NCBI GenBank assembly: GCA_963705885.1
Contig: OY970120.1
Coordinates: 1,860,001-1,924,000 of the forward strand
DNA from: MFD01275-c22 sp963705885
GTDB lineage: Bacteria > Actinomycetota > Actinomycetes > JACCUZ01
Length of the DNA stretch: 64,000 nt
Direction: 5' to 3'
Made by a program: the position numbers and the translations under genes. Position 1 is the first letter of the stretch. Each line of letters begins with the position of its first letter. The notes beneath the pieces were generated by a model. It did no database searches. It saw nothing but the letters and a program-made list of their open reading frames with translations, and was not told where the DNA came from. This document shows positions 15,208-22,739 of the stretch, piece by piece.

Positions 15208-16893
15208 TCACCCGGCGGCGTCGGGACCGAGCTCGAGCAGGAGGTTCTCGAGCTGCTCGGCGTCCTGCTCGGTCATCGGCACACCCTCCGCCGCCCCCGG
15301 AAGGTCCGAGGTGGCCGCCCTCGCGTCGAGCGGCGTCGAGGCCAGCGGCCGCGAGGGTCGCAGCAGGCAGCGGAGCTGGGCGAGCAGGGCCGCCCGGTCG
15401 GCGTTCACCAGCCCGGTCCCGGTCGCGAGGTCGCGGCCGGCCGTCGCGGCGTGGTTCATGCCCGGCCGGTTGAAGCAGCGCCCGGCGCTGACGTCGACGG
15501 CCGTGCGCACCATGAGGTCGCGGACGGCGCGCGGGTCCAGCCGGGGGCAGGCCTGACGCACCAGCGCCGCGACTCCCGCCAGCTGCGGCGCGGCGGCCGA
15601 CGTACCGGAGATGGCGGCCCAGCCGTCGTCGGGTGCGGTCATGTCGCCGTCGGGATGCGCCTTGCCGTTGCCGAGGTCCCGGTCGATGTCGTCGCCGGGC
15701 TGCACCGGCAGCATGATGTAGGCCGCGCGGGGGCGCATGCCGACCAGGCCGCACAGGTCGGGGACGGAGCGGCCGGCGTAGATCTCGCTGGCGAAGCCGC
15801 TCGCGTAGTCCGACGCCCGCAGGTTGCCGTCGGAGGTCATGAACGCGCCGCCGGCGCTGAGGACGTCGGGGTGCTGGCCGGGGAACCCGAAGTGACCGTT
15901 CCCGGCCGAGAAGACGACGAGGATGCCGGCAGCGGTCGCGACCGCGATCGCGGCGGCCAACGCGTTGTCGGCGGCGCTGAGCGGTCCGGTCCGCTTGTCC
16001 GACCCCCAGCTGTTGCTGATGACGTGCGGCGCCAGGGCGACAGCGGCGTTGAACGCGCCGACGCTGTTGACGAAGCTCATCTTCACCATCGTGAAGTCGA
16101 CGTCGGGCGCGACGGCGAAGATGTTGGCCGACTCCGCCGTGCCGTGGCCGACCTCGTCGGCGGCGGGGTTGGCGGCCCCCGGCCCGAGCACGACCGGCCG
16201 GACGCGGTAGCCGCGGGCCGTGAAGAACGGGTGCGCGTAGTGGCCGGTGTCGGTCATGACGACACGGGTGCCGCGGCCGGTGATGCCGCGCCGGTGCGCC
16301 CGCTCGGCGTTGCACGCGGCCGCGACGTCGCCGGGGACCTCGAGGTGCCAGTACGCGACCTTCGGGGCGAAGGCGTCGGCCATGAAGTATCGCGGCTCCT
16401 CGAGGGCGATGCCCTCGAGGACGTCGGAGAAGTCCGTGCCGGCGGTGTCGATCAGCCCGGGCTTGTCGGTCTGCGGGCACTCGACGAAGGTCGCGGTGTC
16501 CTCCTTGCCCTGCTCCTTGCGCACCGGGCGCTCGTCGGCCACGAGGTCGACGCCGAAGGCCCGCTCGTAGAGGCCGGGCGCCCCCGCGATGTTGATCGTG
16601 GTGCTCGACGTCTGCAGCACCTGGAAGCCGGCGGTCTGCAGCCGCTCGGCGGCCGCGAGCACGATCGAGGTCTCGGACTCGACGGCGCCGGCGCCGGCCG
16701 CGTCGACGCTGTCCATGGCGAACATCGACACCCCGCCCTGCGACCGCGGTGACGCCTGCGCGTAGACCAGCCGCGGCAGGCCGGAGGGCAGCTTGGCGAT
16801 GCGCGGCTTGGTCGCCGCCGCGCGCCCGCCGGACGGACGGCTGGAGCGGGCTGAGGTCTTGCGCGTGCGGCGTGAGGTCGTGCTCGCGGCCAT
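15208..16893 (-). CDS. Subtilisin-like (S8) serine peptidase with sedolisin-like propeptide
   Basis: 561 residues. The catalytic triad is Asp215 (MTDTGHY), His250 (VGHGTAES) and Ser432 (ISGTSAAAP); the oxyanion Asn is in FSAGNGHF. Residues ~40-120 contain a prodomain-like segment, and the C-terminus is a Leu/Glu-rich tail after residue ~520. The N-terminus is Arg/Ser-rich with no hydrophobic signal peptide, unusual for an S8 enzyme, so it may be cytoplasmic or leave by another route. ATG 16893 was chosen because upstream in-frame codons look non-coding. Followed by a small propeptide-like gene. Substrate unknown. Confidence 0.85.
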   Translation of the reverse strand: MAASTTSRRTRKTSARSSRPSGGRAAATKPRIAKLPSGLPRLVYAQASPRSQGGVSMFAMDSVDAAGAGAVESETSIVLAAAERLQTAGFQVLQTSSTTINIAGAPGLYERAFGVDLVADERPVRKEQGKEDTATFVECPQTDKPGLIDTAGTDFSDVLEGIALEEPRYFMADAFAPKVAYWHLEVPGDVAAACNAERAHRRGITGRGTRVVMTDTGHYAHPFFTARGYRVRPVVLGPGAANPAADEVGHGTAESANIFAVAPDVDFTMVKMSFVNSVGAFNAAVALAPHVISNSWGSDKRTGPLSAADNALAAAIAVATAAGILVVFSAGNGHFGFPGQHPDVLSAGGAFMTSDGNLRASDYASGFASEIYAGRSVPDLCGLVGMRPRAAYIMLPVQPGDDIDRDLGNGKAHPDGDMTAPDDGWAAISGTSAAAPQLAGVAALVRQACPRLDPRAVRDLMVRTAVDVSAGRCFNRPGMNHAATAGRDLATGTGLVNADRAALLAQLRCLLRPSRPLASTPLDARAATSDLPGAAEGVPMTEQDAEQLENLLLELGPDAAG

Positions 16894-17039
16894 GGGGACC
16901 CCCGGGGTCGGTGGACCGCTCGACGCCGGATGCCCGTCACGGTCCAGGCGGGATGATCTGTGCCCACCGTGCTCCCGTGAGGGCACTCAGTCAACGACGG
17001 CGTGGTCGGCGCGCGGTCACCCGGACCGGACGCGCGTGG

Positions 17040-17113
17040 GGTGAGTGACGGGACTTGAACCCGCGGCCACCTGGACCACAACCAGGTGCTCTACCAACTG
17101 AGCTACACCCACC
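17040..17113 (-). tRNA. tRNA-His (anticodon GTG)
   Basis: Cloverleaf readable on the minus strand. The 7-bp acceptor is GUGGGUG/CACUCAC, the D-arm AGCTCAGTTGGTAGAGC, and the anticodon loop TTGTGGT (GTG). The T-arm contains GGTTCAAGTCC. An extra 5' G (G-1, position 17113) can pair with C73 (17040), the identity element of tRNA-His. CCA follows directly at 17037-17039 and may be genome-encoded. Confidence 0.95.
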
Positions 17114-17169
17114 ACGAGAACCGCGGCTGTGCCGCGGCGGAGAGAATCATACAAGCCGCGACGGGTCGC

Positions 17170-17796
17170 TCAGTCGAGCGTCTCGGCGGCCGGTGCCAGG
17201 ACGAAGCGGGCCGCCGTCTCCTTGACCGACTCGGCATGCGGCCCGGGCGCCGCGACGAACAGGACCTCGCGGTAGAACTTGAGCTCCTGGATGCTCTCGC
17301 GGATGTCGGCGAGGGCCCGGTGCCCGCCGTGCTTGGCGGGGGCGTTGAAGTAGATCTTGGGGAACCAGCGCCGGGCCAGCTCCTTGATCGAGGACACGTC
17401 CACGAGCCGGTAGTGCAGGTGCTCGTCGAGCGCCGGCATGTCGCGGGCCAGGAAGCCGCGGTCGACGTAGACCGTGTTGCCGGCCAGCGGGGCCTTCCGC
17501 GGCGCCGGGACGTGCTCGCGGACGTAGTCGAGGACGAGCTTCTCCGCCTGGGACAGCGTGAGGCCGGTCGGCAGGGACGCGAGCAGCCCGGACGTGGTGT
17601 GCATGTCGCGGACCACGTCGGGCATCTGCTCCAGCGCCTCGTCGGGTGGCCGGATGACGACGTCGATGCCCTCGCCGAGCACGTTCAGGTCGGCATCGGT
17701 GACCAGCGCCGCGACCTCGACCAGCGCGTCGTGCTCGAGGGACAGCCCGGTCATCTCGCAGTCGATCCAGACCATCCGGTCGTTGCGCTCCGTCAT
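17170..17796 (-). CDS. orn: Oligoribonuclease
   Basis: 208 residues; degrades 2-5-nt RNA fragments (and pGpG) to nucleotides in the cytoplasm. DEDDh motifs: WIDCEMTGL near residue 10 (Asp12, Glu14) for Exo I, a central Asp in Exo II, and HRALADIRESI for Exo III. ATG 17796 has AGGGTG 6 nt upstream; a GTG three codons earlier (17805) is the only alternative. Downstream of it on the minus strand lies tRNA-His. It is divergent from a small hypothetical gene. Confidence 0.95.
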   Translation of the reverse strand: MTERNDRMVWIDCEMTGLSLEHDALVEVAALVTDADLNVLGEGIDVVIRPPDEALEQMPDVVRDMHTTSGLLASLPTGLTLSQAEKLVLDYVREHVPAPRKAPLAGNTVYVDRGFLARDMPALDEHLHYRLVDVSSIKELARRWFPKIYFNAPAKHGGHRALADIRESIQELKFYREVLFVAAPGPHAESVKETAARFVLAPAAETLD

Positions 17797-17960
17797 GGCG
17801 GTCACCCTAGAGGTCGGTCCGGACGGTGCCCGTCGGGCGACTGCACGCGGGGATCGCGCCCGACAGGTTACGCACCGTTAGTTTACCGTGACCCTCCGTT
17901 GGTAGCCTTCTGGGACGAGCGGGTGCACCCTGGAGAGGGACGCAGGCAGGGAGCCGGGCG

Positions 17961-18284
17961 ATGGGACGACACGGCAAGAACCGGGGCGCCGTACGCGACG
18001 ACGGGCTGAGCGTGCAGCACGACGGGCGCGACCACACCTGGAACATCGCGGACATCACCGGCCACCGGTCGGAGGCTCCGGACGACAACGCCCTCAAGGG
18101 CGCGGCCCTGTCCGACAAGTGCGAGGCGGCCGAGCCCGAGGACTACGGCGTGCGGGTCGACTGGCAGCCCGAGGACGTGCGCATCGAGGCGGCGGAGTTC
18201 CTCGTCGCGACCCGCACCGAGCACGAGGCGCGGCTGCGCGCGAGCTCCGAGCTGGAGCACCGCCACCACCACGACGACCGCTAG
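17961..18284 (+). CDS. Conserved hypothetical small hydrophilic protein
   Basis: 107 residues, very polar and acidic, with a His-rich C-terminus (HRHHHDD) and no membrane segment or recognised motif. The ATG at 17961 follows a purine-rich stretch (AGGGAGCCGGGCG). The AT-richer 17870-17910 stretch (GTTAGTTTACCG) probably holds promoters for this gene and for the divergent orn. No function can be assigned. Confidence 0.65.
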   Translation: MGRHGKNRGAVRDDGLSVQHDGRDHTWNIADITGHRSEAPDDNALKGAALSDKCEAAEPEDYGVRVDWQPEDVRIEAAEFLVATRTEHEARLRASSELEHRHHHDDR

Positions 18285-18329
18285 CCGATCCGGCCCGAGG
18301 CGCGCCGGGCCGACCTACACTCGGCGCTC

Positions 18330-20699
18330 GTGCCGACGACCAGTGCCCGGGCGGGGCCCGACGATCAGTCGTTCGGCGGCCTGCTGCGGCGACACCGGGA
18401 GTCGGCGGGTCTGACCCAGGAGGAGCTCGCGGCGCGCGCCCACCTGACGGTGCACGCGGTGAGCGCCCTGGAGCGCGGCCTGCGCAAGCGGCCGTACCCG
18501 AGCACGGTGCGGTCGCTGGCATCTGCGCTCGGCCTCTCCGACGAGCAGCGGGCCGGGCTGACGGCGGCGGTCGGCAACAGGGCGCGCACGACGGCGGGGG
18601 CGTCCGACGGCACCGGCTCACCGCGGCTCGCCGGTGCGACGCCCACGCCGCCGACTGCGCTCGTCGCCCGGGAGCGCGAGCTGGCCGATCTCACCGCTCT
18701 GGTGCGCGAGCCCGGGCAGCGCCTGGTCACGGTCACCGGCCTCGGGGGCGTCGGGAAGACCCGGCTCGGCGTCGCCGCCGCCCGCGTGTTGGACGAGGAC
18801 TTCGCGGACGGCGTCGCCTGGGTCCCGCTCGCTCCGGTCCTCGACGCAGACCTCGTCCTGGCCGCGATCGGGACCGCCCTGGAGTCCGACGTGACCGAGG
18901 CCGCCGACGCCCTCACCGCCGTGGTCGCGGTGCTGGCCGACCGGCGGGTCCTGCTCGTGCTGGACAACATGGAGCACGTCCTCGCCGCGGCGCCGCAGGT
19001 CGCGGGGCTGCTCGAGGCATGCCCGCACGTCGTCGTCCTCGCCACGAGCCGCGCCCCGCTGCGCGTCCGGGGCGAGCACGAGTTCCCGCTGCACCCGCTG
19101 GCGCTGCCCTCGCCCGGCGAGACGGCGGCCGGCGTCGCGGCCTCGCCGGCCGGCGCGCTCTTCCTCGAGCGGGCTCGGGCGGTGGCGCCGACGCTGCAGC
19201 TCACCGACGGCGACGCCGCGGCCGTCACAGGCATCTGCACCCGGCTGGCGGGGATCCCGCTGGCCCTCGAGCTCGCCGCGGCACGCATCCGGCTGCTCGA
19301 CCCGCGGACGCTCCTGAGCCGCCTCGACGAGGCGATCTCGCTCGACGGCGCGCGCGACCTCCCGGCCCGGCAGCGCACGATGCAGGCGACGCTGGACTGG
19401 AGCTACGGCCTGCTGACCCCGACCGAGCGGGCCCTGCTGCGGGTGTCCTCGGCCTTCTCCGCCGGGTTCAGGCTCGACGCCCTGGAGTCGGTGGCGGCGC
19501 GCGCCGGTGCGGTGCCCGCCGACCAGGTCCTGATGCTCGTGCAGTCCCTCGCCGAGCAGTCGCTGGTCGACACAGCGACGGGCCCCGGCCCGCCGCGGTT
19601 CGTGCTGCTGGAGCCGGTGGCGGAGTACGGCCGGGCCAGGCTCGCGGAGGCGGGCGAGGCCGACGCCGTGGGGGCGGCGCACACGGCGCACTACCTCGCG
19701 CTCGCCGAGAAGGCATACCCCGAGTACGAGCGCGCCGACCAGGTCCGCTGGCTGGACCTGGTCTCGGCGGAGCACGCGAACCTCGCGACCGCGGTGACCC
19801 GCGCCGTCGCGGCGGGCGACGGGGAGAGTGCGGGTCGGCTGTGCTGGTCGCTGTGGCTCTACTGGTGGCTGCGCGGGCACTCGCTGCACGGGCGCAGCCA
19901 GGTCGAGGCGGCACTGCAGCTGCCGATGAGCACACGGGTGCGGGCCCGTGCCGAGATCGCGGCCGCCACGACCGCGTTCCGGATGGGAGACGCCGTGGAC
20001 AGTGCCCGCCACTGGAAGGCAGGCCTGGCGCTGGCCCGCGAGTGCGGCGACCTGCTCTCGCAGACCAACGCGACCGCCGGCGCGGGCCTGGTCGCCCTCG
20101 CATCGGGGGACGCGGAGCGGGCCGAGGAGCATCTCGTCGCTGCGCGTGCCCTGGGCGAGCAGGTGGGCGAGGAGGGTGCCTGGATCCGGGGGCTGATCGA
20201 CGTCTGGCTCGGAACCGTCGCGATGCTGCGCGGCGACCCCGACCGCGCGGTCGCCTCGGTCGAGTCGGGGCTGGCCTCGGCACGGGCGCGGGGCGACCGG
20301 TTGACGGCCTACATCGCCCTGTACAACCTCTCGCAGGTGTCGTCGGCCCTCGGCGACCACGCCGCGGCCCGGCGCTACCTCGGCGAGGGCCTGCGGCTCT
20401 CCGTCGAGACCGGGGACGTGGCCAACCTCACCTACTTCTGCGACGCGCTCGCCGTGGTCGAGTCGGCGGTCGGCGCCTACCCGCGCGTGCCCGTGCTGCT
20501 CGGCGCCGCCGAGGGGCTGCGCGAGACGTCCGGCCACGCGACGTACGGCTACTACCGCCCCGACGAGGAGGCGGGCCGGCGCGCGTCGAGCGAGGCGCGG
20601 GACCGGCTCGGCGCCGAGGAGTACGACGATGCTCTCGACGCGGGCAGGGCGATGGAGCCGGGCGAGGCCGTGGCGTTCGCCCTCACGCCGCCGTCGTGA
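18330..20699 (+). CDS. XRE-type HTH / NB-ARC ATPase / TPR transcriptional regulator (AfsR-like architecture)
   Basis: 789 residues. Residues ~15-75 are an XRE helix-turn-helix (LLRRHRESAGLTQEELAARA). An NB-ARC-type ATPase follows, with Walker A GLGGVGKTR at 137-145, Walker B LLVLDNM at ~208-214 and GIPLALELAAARI as the GLPL motif. The C-terminal ~400 residues are helical repeats of TPR type (two repeats visible near residues 560-690). Signal-transduction ATPases of this design oligomerise on ligand binding to switch genes, often secondary metabolism. The targets are not evident. Its 3' end overlaps the convergent sigma factor gene by 17 nt. Confidence 0.85.
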   Translation: MPTTSARAGPDDQSFGGLLRRHRESAGLTQEELAARAHLTVHAVSALERGLRKRPYPSTVRSLASALGLSDEQRAGLTAAVGNRARTTAGASDGTGSPRLAGATPTPPTALVARERELADLTALVREPGQRLVTVTGLGGVGKTRLGVAAARVLDEDFADGVAWVPLAPVLDADLVLAAIGTALESDVTEAADALTAVVAVLADRRVLLVLDNMEHVLAAAPQVAGLLEACPHVVVLATSRAPLRVRGEHEFPLHPLALPSPGETAAGVAASPAGALFLERARAVAPTLQLTDGDAAAVTGICTRLAGIPLALELAAARIRLLDPRTLLSRLDEAISLDGARDLPARQRTMQATLDWSYGLLTPTERALLRVSSAFSAGFRLDALESVAARAGAVPADQVLMLVQSLAEQSLVDTATGPGPPRFVLLEPVAEYGRARLAEAGEADAVGAAHTAHYLALAEKAYPEYERADQVRWLDLVSAEHANLATAVTRAVAAGDGESAGRLCWSLWLYWWLRGHSLHGRSQVEAALQLPMSTRVRARAEIAAATTAFRMGDAVDSARHWKAGLALARECGDLLSQTNATAGAGLVALASGDAERAEEHLVAARALGEQVGEEGAWIRGLIDVWLGTVAMLRGDPDRAVASVESGLASARARGDRLTAYIALYNLSQVSSALGDHAAARRYLGEGLRLSVETGDVANLTYFCDALAVVESAVGAYPRVPVLLGAAEGLRETSGHATYGYYRPDEEAGRRASSEARDRLGAEEYDDALDAGRAMEPGEAVAFALTPPS

Positions 20700-21225
20700 C
20701 GGGCCGGCAGGCCCGGCGCATCGTCGCGAGCGCGCGGCTGCTCTGGGACTTGACGGCCCCGGTCGAGACGCCGAGCAGGCGCGCGGTCTCGGCCACCGAG
20801 CGCTCCTGCAGGTAGCGGAGCACGACGGTGGACTGCTGCTGGGGCGGCAGCGACCGCAGCAGGGGCCGCAGCACCTCGCGGGCGTCGACGGCGGCGAACC
20901 CGTCGGTCGCGGACGCCAGGCCGCCGGCGACGTCGGCCGCCGCCGTCTCCCGAGGCCGCCACCCGCGGCGCCACCACGACGACTGGGTGTTGGCCATGAC
21001 CCGGCGCGCGTAGCCGTCGAGCGCCGCCTGGTCGCGGACGTCGTCCCAGGACAGGTAGACCTTGGTCAACGTGGTCTGGAGCAGGTCCTCGGCGCTGTCC
21101 CGGTCGCGGGTGATCGCGACCGCCGCGCGCAGGAGCGCCGGACGGCGGTCACGGACCCAGGCGTCGAAGCCGACCCTCCCGTCGCTCCCGACGACCCGAC
21201 TGTGCTGAACCGGCGCTGCGGGCAT
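20683..21225 (-). CDS. SigE-type ECF RNA polymerase sigma factor
   Basis: 180 residues. Region 2 contains LLRAAVAITRDRDSAEDLLQTTLTKVY, and region 4 contains LPPQQQSTVVLRYLQERSVAETARLLGVSTGAVKSQ as its DNA-binding helix-turn-helix. The ATG at 21225 has a perfect AGGAGG 6 nt upstream, so the frame upstream to 21369 is not part of the gene. No anti-sigma factor is next to it: downstream is the convergent XRE/NB-ARC gene, upstream a tRNA. Such SigE-family factors in actinobacteria are often orphan. Confidence 0.9.
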   Translation of the reverse strand: MPAAPVQHSRVVGSDGRVGFDAWVRDRRPALLRAAVAITRDRDSAEDLLQTTLTKVYLSWDDVRDQAALDGYARRVMANTQSSWWRRGWRPRETAAADVAGGLASATDGFAAVDAREVLRPLLRSLPPQQQSTVVLRYLQERSVAETARLLGVSTGAVKSQSSRALATMRRACRPVTTAA

Positions 21226-21379
21226 GAGCAGCCTCCTGACGGTGCGGCAGCGGCGCATCGTCGCGCCGTGAACCACCGTCGCCCGTCCTGGCGGGACAGA
21301 CCACGCACAGAGCCCGTACAGATCATCCGTACGGCCGCGTCCGGGCCACGGACGTGCGTACAAGATCAAGAACGGCGGG

Positions 21380-21452
21380 CGCGCCCGGCAGGACTCGAAC
21401 CTGCGACCAACTGCTTAGAAGGCAGCCGCTCTATCCGCTGAGCTACGGGCGC
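21380..21452 (-). tRNA. tRNA-Arg (anticodon TCT)
   Basis: 73-nt cloverleaf on the minus strand. The perfect 7-bp acceptor is GCGCCCG/CGGGCGC, the D-arm AGCTCAGCGGATAGAGC, and the anticodon loop CTTCTAA (TCT, reads AGA). The T-arm contains GGTTCGAGTCC. The discriminator base is G73; CCA is not encoded. Confidence 0.95.
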
Positions 21453-21508
21453 TCGCGGCCAAGCCTAGGGCGACCGCCCGGACCGGAGGGGCCGCTACGC
21501 TCGCTCCC

Positions 21509-21946
21509 GTGCTCGTCGCCGGCCGGTGGGACGTCCTCGCCGCCGTCGCGGCGGGCGGCGCGCTCGGCAGCCTCGCGCGCTGGGCGCTGGGCGAGGCGCT
21601 GCCCACGTCCTCGGGGGAGTTCCCGTGGGCCACGTTCGCCGCGAACGTGTCCGGAGCCCTCGCCCTCGGGCTGCTCATGGTGCTGGTCCTCGACCTGTGG
21701 CCGCCCGGCCGCTACCTGCGGCCGTTCCTCGCGACCGGCCTGATCGGCGGGTTCACCACGTTCTCCGCGTACATGCTCGAGACCCGGGACCTGCTCGACG
21801 ACGGTCAGGCGGGGCTCGCCCTGACCTACGTCGCCGCGACGCTGGTCGCCGGGCTGGCGGCGACCTGGGCCGGCGTCGCGACCGGGCGCGCCGGCATCGA
21901 CGCCGGGCGACGGCGCGGCGGACGTACGACGAGGAGGTCGGCGTGA
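21509..21946 (+). CDS. crcB1: FluC/CrcB fluoride channel subunit 1
   Basis: 145 residues with four hydrophobic spans. The Fluc signatures are GGALGSLARW at the N-terminus, WATFAANVSGA (conserved Asn of the pore) and GGFTTFSAYMLE (the phenylalanine-box region). Exports fluoride across the inner membrane; actinobacteria often use two different subunits as a heterodimer. A basic C-terminal tail follows the last span. GTG start. No fluoride riboswitch is visible in the 56-nt gap from tRNA-Arg. The 3' end overlaps the DUF190 gene by 4 nt. Confidence 0.92.
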   Translation: MLVAGRWDVLAAVAAGGALGSLARWALGEALPTSSGEFPWATFAANVSGALALGLLMVLVLDLWPPGRYLRPFLATGLIGGFTTFSAYMLETRDLLDDGQAGLALTYVAATLVAGLAATWAGVATGRAGIDAGRRRGGRTTRRSA

Positions 21947-22278
21947 GACTGCAGGGAGCCGCGCTGCGGCTGACCGTGCTCATCGGGGAGTCCGACCAGG
22001 TCGGGCACCGCCCGCTCTACACCGAGGTCGTGCACCGGGCGCACGCCGCCGGGCTCGCCGGAGCCAGCGTCTTCCGCGGCATCGAGGGCTTCGGCGCGTC
22101 GAGCCGGATCCACACCACCCGGCTGCTGTCGCTGTCCGAGGACCTGCCGGTCGCGGTCGTGGTCGTCGACGCACCCGACCGGGTCCGGGCCTTCCTGCCC
22201 GAGGTCCTGGAGCTCGTCGGGGACGCGGGCCTGGTGACGCTGGAAGACGTCGAGGTCCTGCGCGGGCAGAGCACGTGA
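21943..22278 (+). CDS. DUF190-family protein between the two fluoride channel genes
   Basis: 111 residues. The GTG start at 21943 overlaps the crcB1 stop (GTGA) and has GAGGAGG 5 nt upstream. The sequence (GHRPLYTEVVHRAHAAGLAGASVFRGIEGFG) is the DUF190 core, a ferredoxin-like fold related to PII-type signalling proteins, with no membrane segment. Its place between both FluC genes, coupled at each end by 4-nt overlaps, strongly suggests a cytoplasmic accessory role in fluoride export. The actual role is not known to me. Confidence 0.85.
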   Translation: MRLQGAALRLTVLIGESDQVGHRPLYTEVVHRAHAAGLAGASVFRGIEGFGASSRIHTTRLLSLSEDLPVAVVVVDAPDRVRAFLPEVLELVGDAGLVTLEDVEVLRGQST

Positions 22279-22646
22279 CGCTGCTGGCGGTGCTGGTCGG
22301 TGGTGCCCTGGGCGCTCCGCTGCGCTACCTGACCGACCGCTGGGTGCAGAGCAGGCACGACAGCGTGCTCCCGTGGGGGACGTTCGCCGTGAACGTGGTG
22401 GGGTCGGGGGTGCTCGGCGTGACCGCGGCGGCGGTCGACGCCGCGTCCGGCCCGGCGTGGGTCCTGCCGCTGGTCGGTGTCGGCTTCTGCGGCGGGCTGA
22501 CCACGTTCTCGACGTTCGGGTTCGAGACCCTCCGGCTGGTCGAGGAGGGCTCGGTCGGCGCGGCCGCGCTCAACTCGCTCGGCAGCGTCGTCGTCGGGCT
22601 CGCGGCGTGCGCCGGCGGCTGGTACGTCGGCGGCGCCCTGCTCTGA
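22275..22646 (+). CDS. crcB2: FluC/CrcB fluoride channel subunit 2
   Basis: 123 residues with four membrane spans. Signatures are GGALGAPLRYLTDRW, WGTFAVNVVGSG (pore Asn) and GGLTTFSTFGFE. It is shorter than subunit 1 and lacks its basic tail. The GTG start overlaps the DUF190 stop by 4 nt. Together with crcB1 it most likely forms a dual-topology-type heterodimeric fluoride channel. The transcript probably ends in 22647-22739, which holds a GTGGCCCGGGC direct repeat but no strong terminator. Confidence 0.92.
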   Translation: MTLLAVLVGGALGAPLRYLTDRWVQSRHDSVLPWGTFAVNVVGSGVLGVTAAAVDAASGPAWVLPLVGVGFCGGLTTFSTFGFETLRLVEEGSVGAAALNSLGSVVVGLAACAGGWYVGGALL

Positions 22647-22739
22647 GCACCGCCGCGGCGTGGCCCGGGCGTGGCCCGGGCGGGGCTCGCCGGAGGTAGA
22701 TCACCGCGGCGGCCCCCGATCTACGCGAGGATTGCGCCC

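Noticed and set aside
21453..21508. Fluoride riboswitch before the FluC genes
   Set aside because: The gap is only 56 nt and lacks the GATGG/TCC core of the crcB motif.
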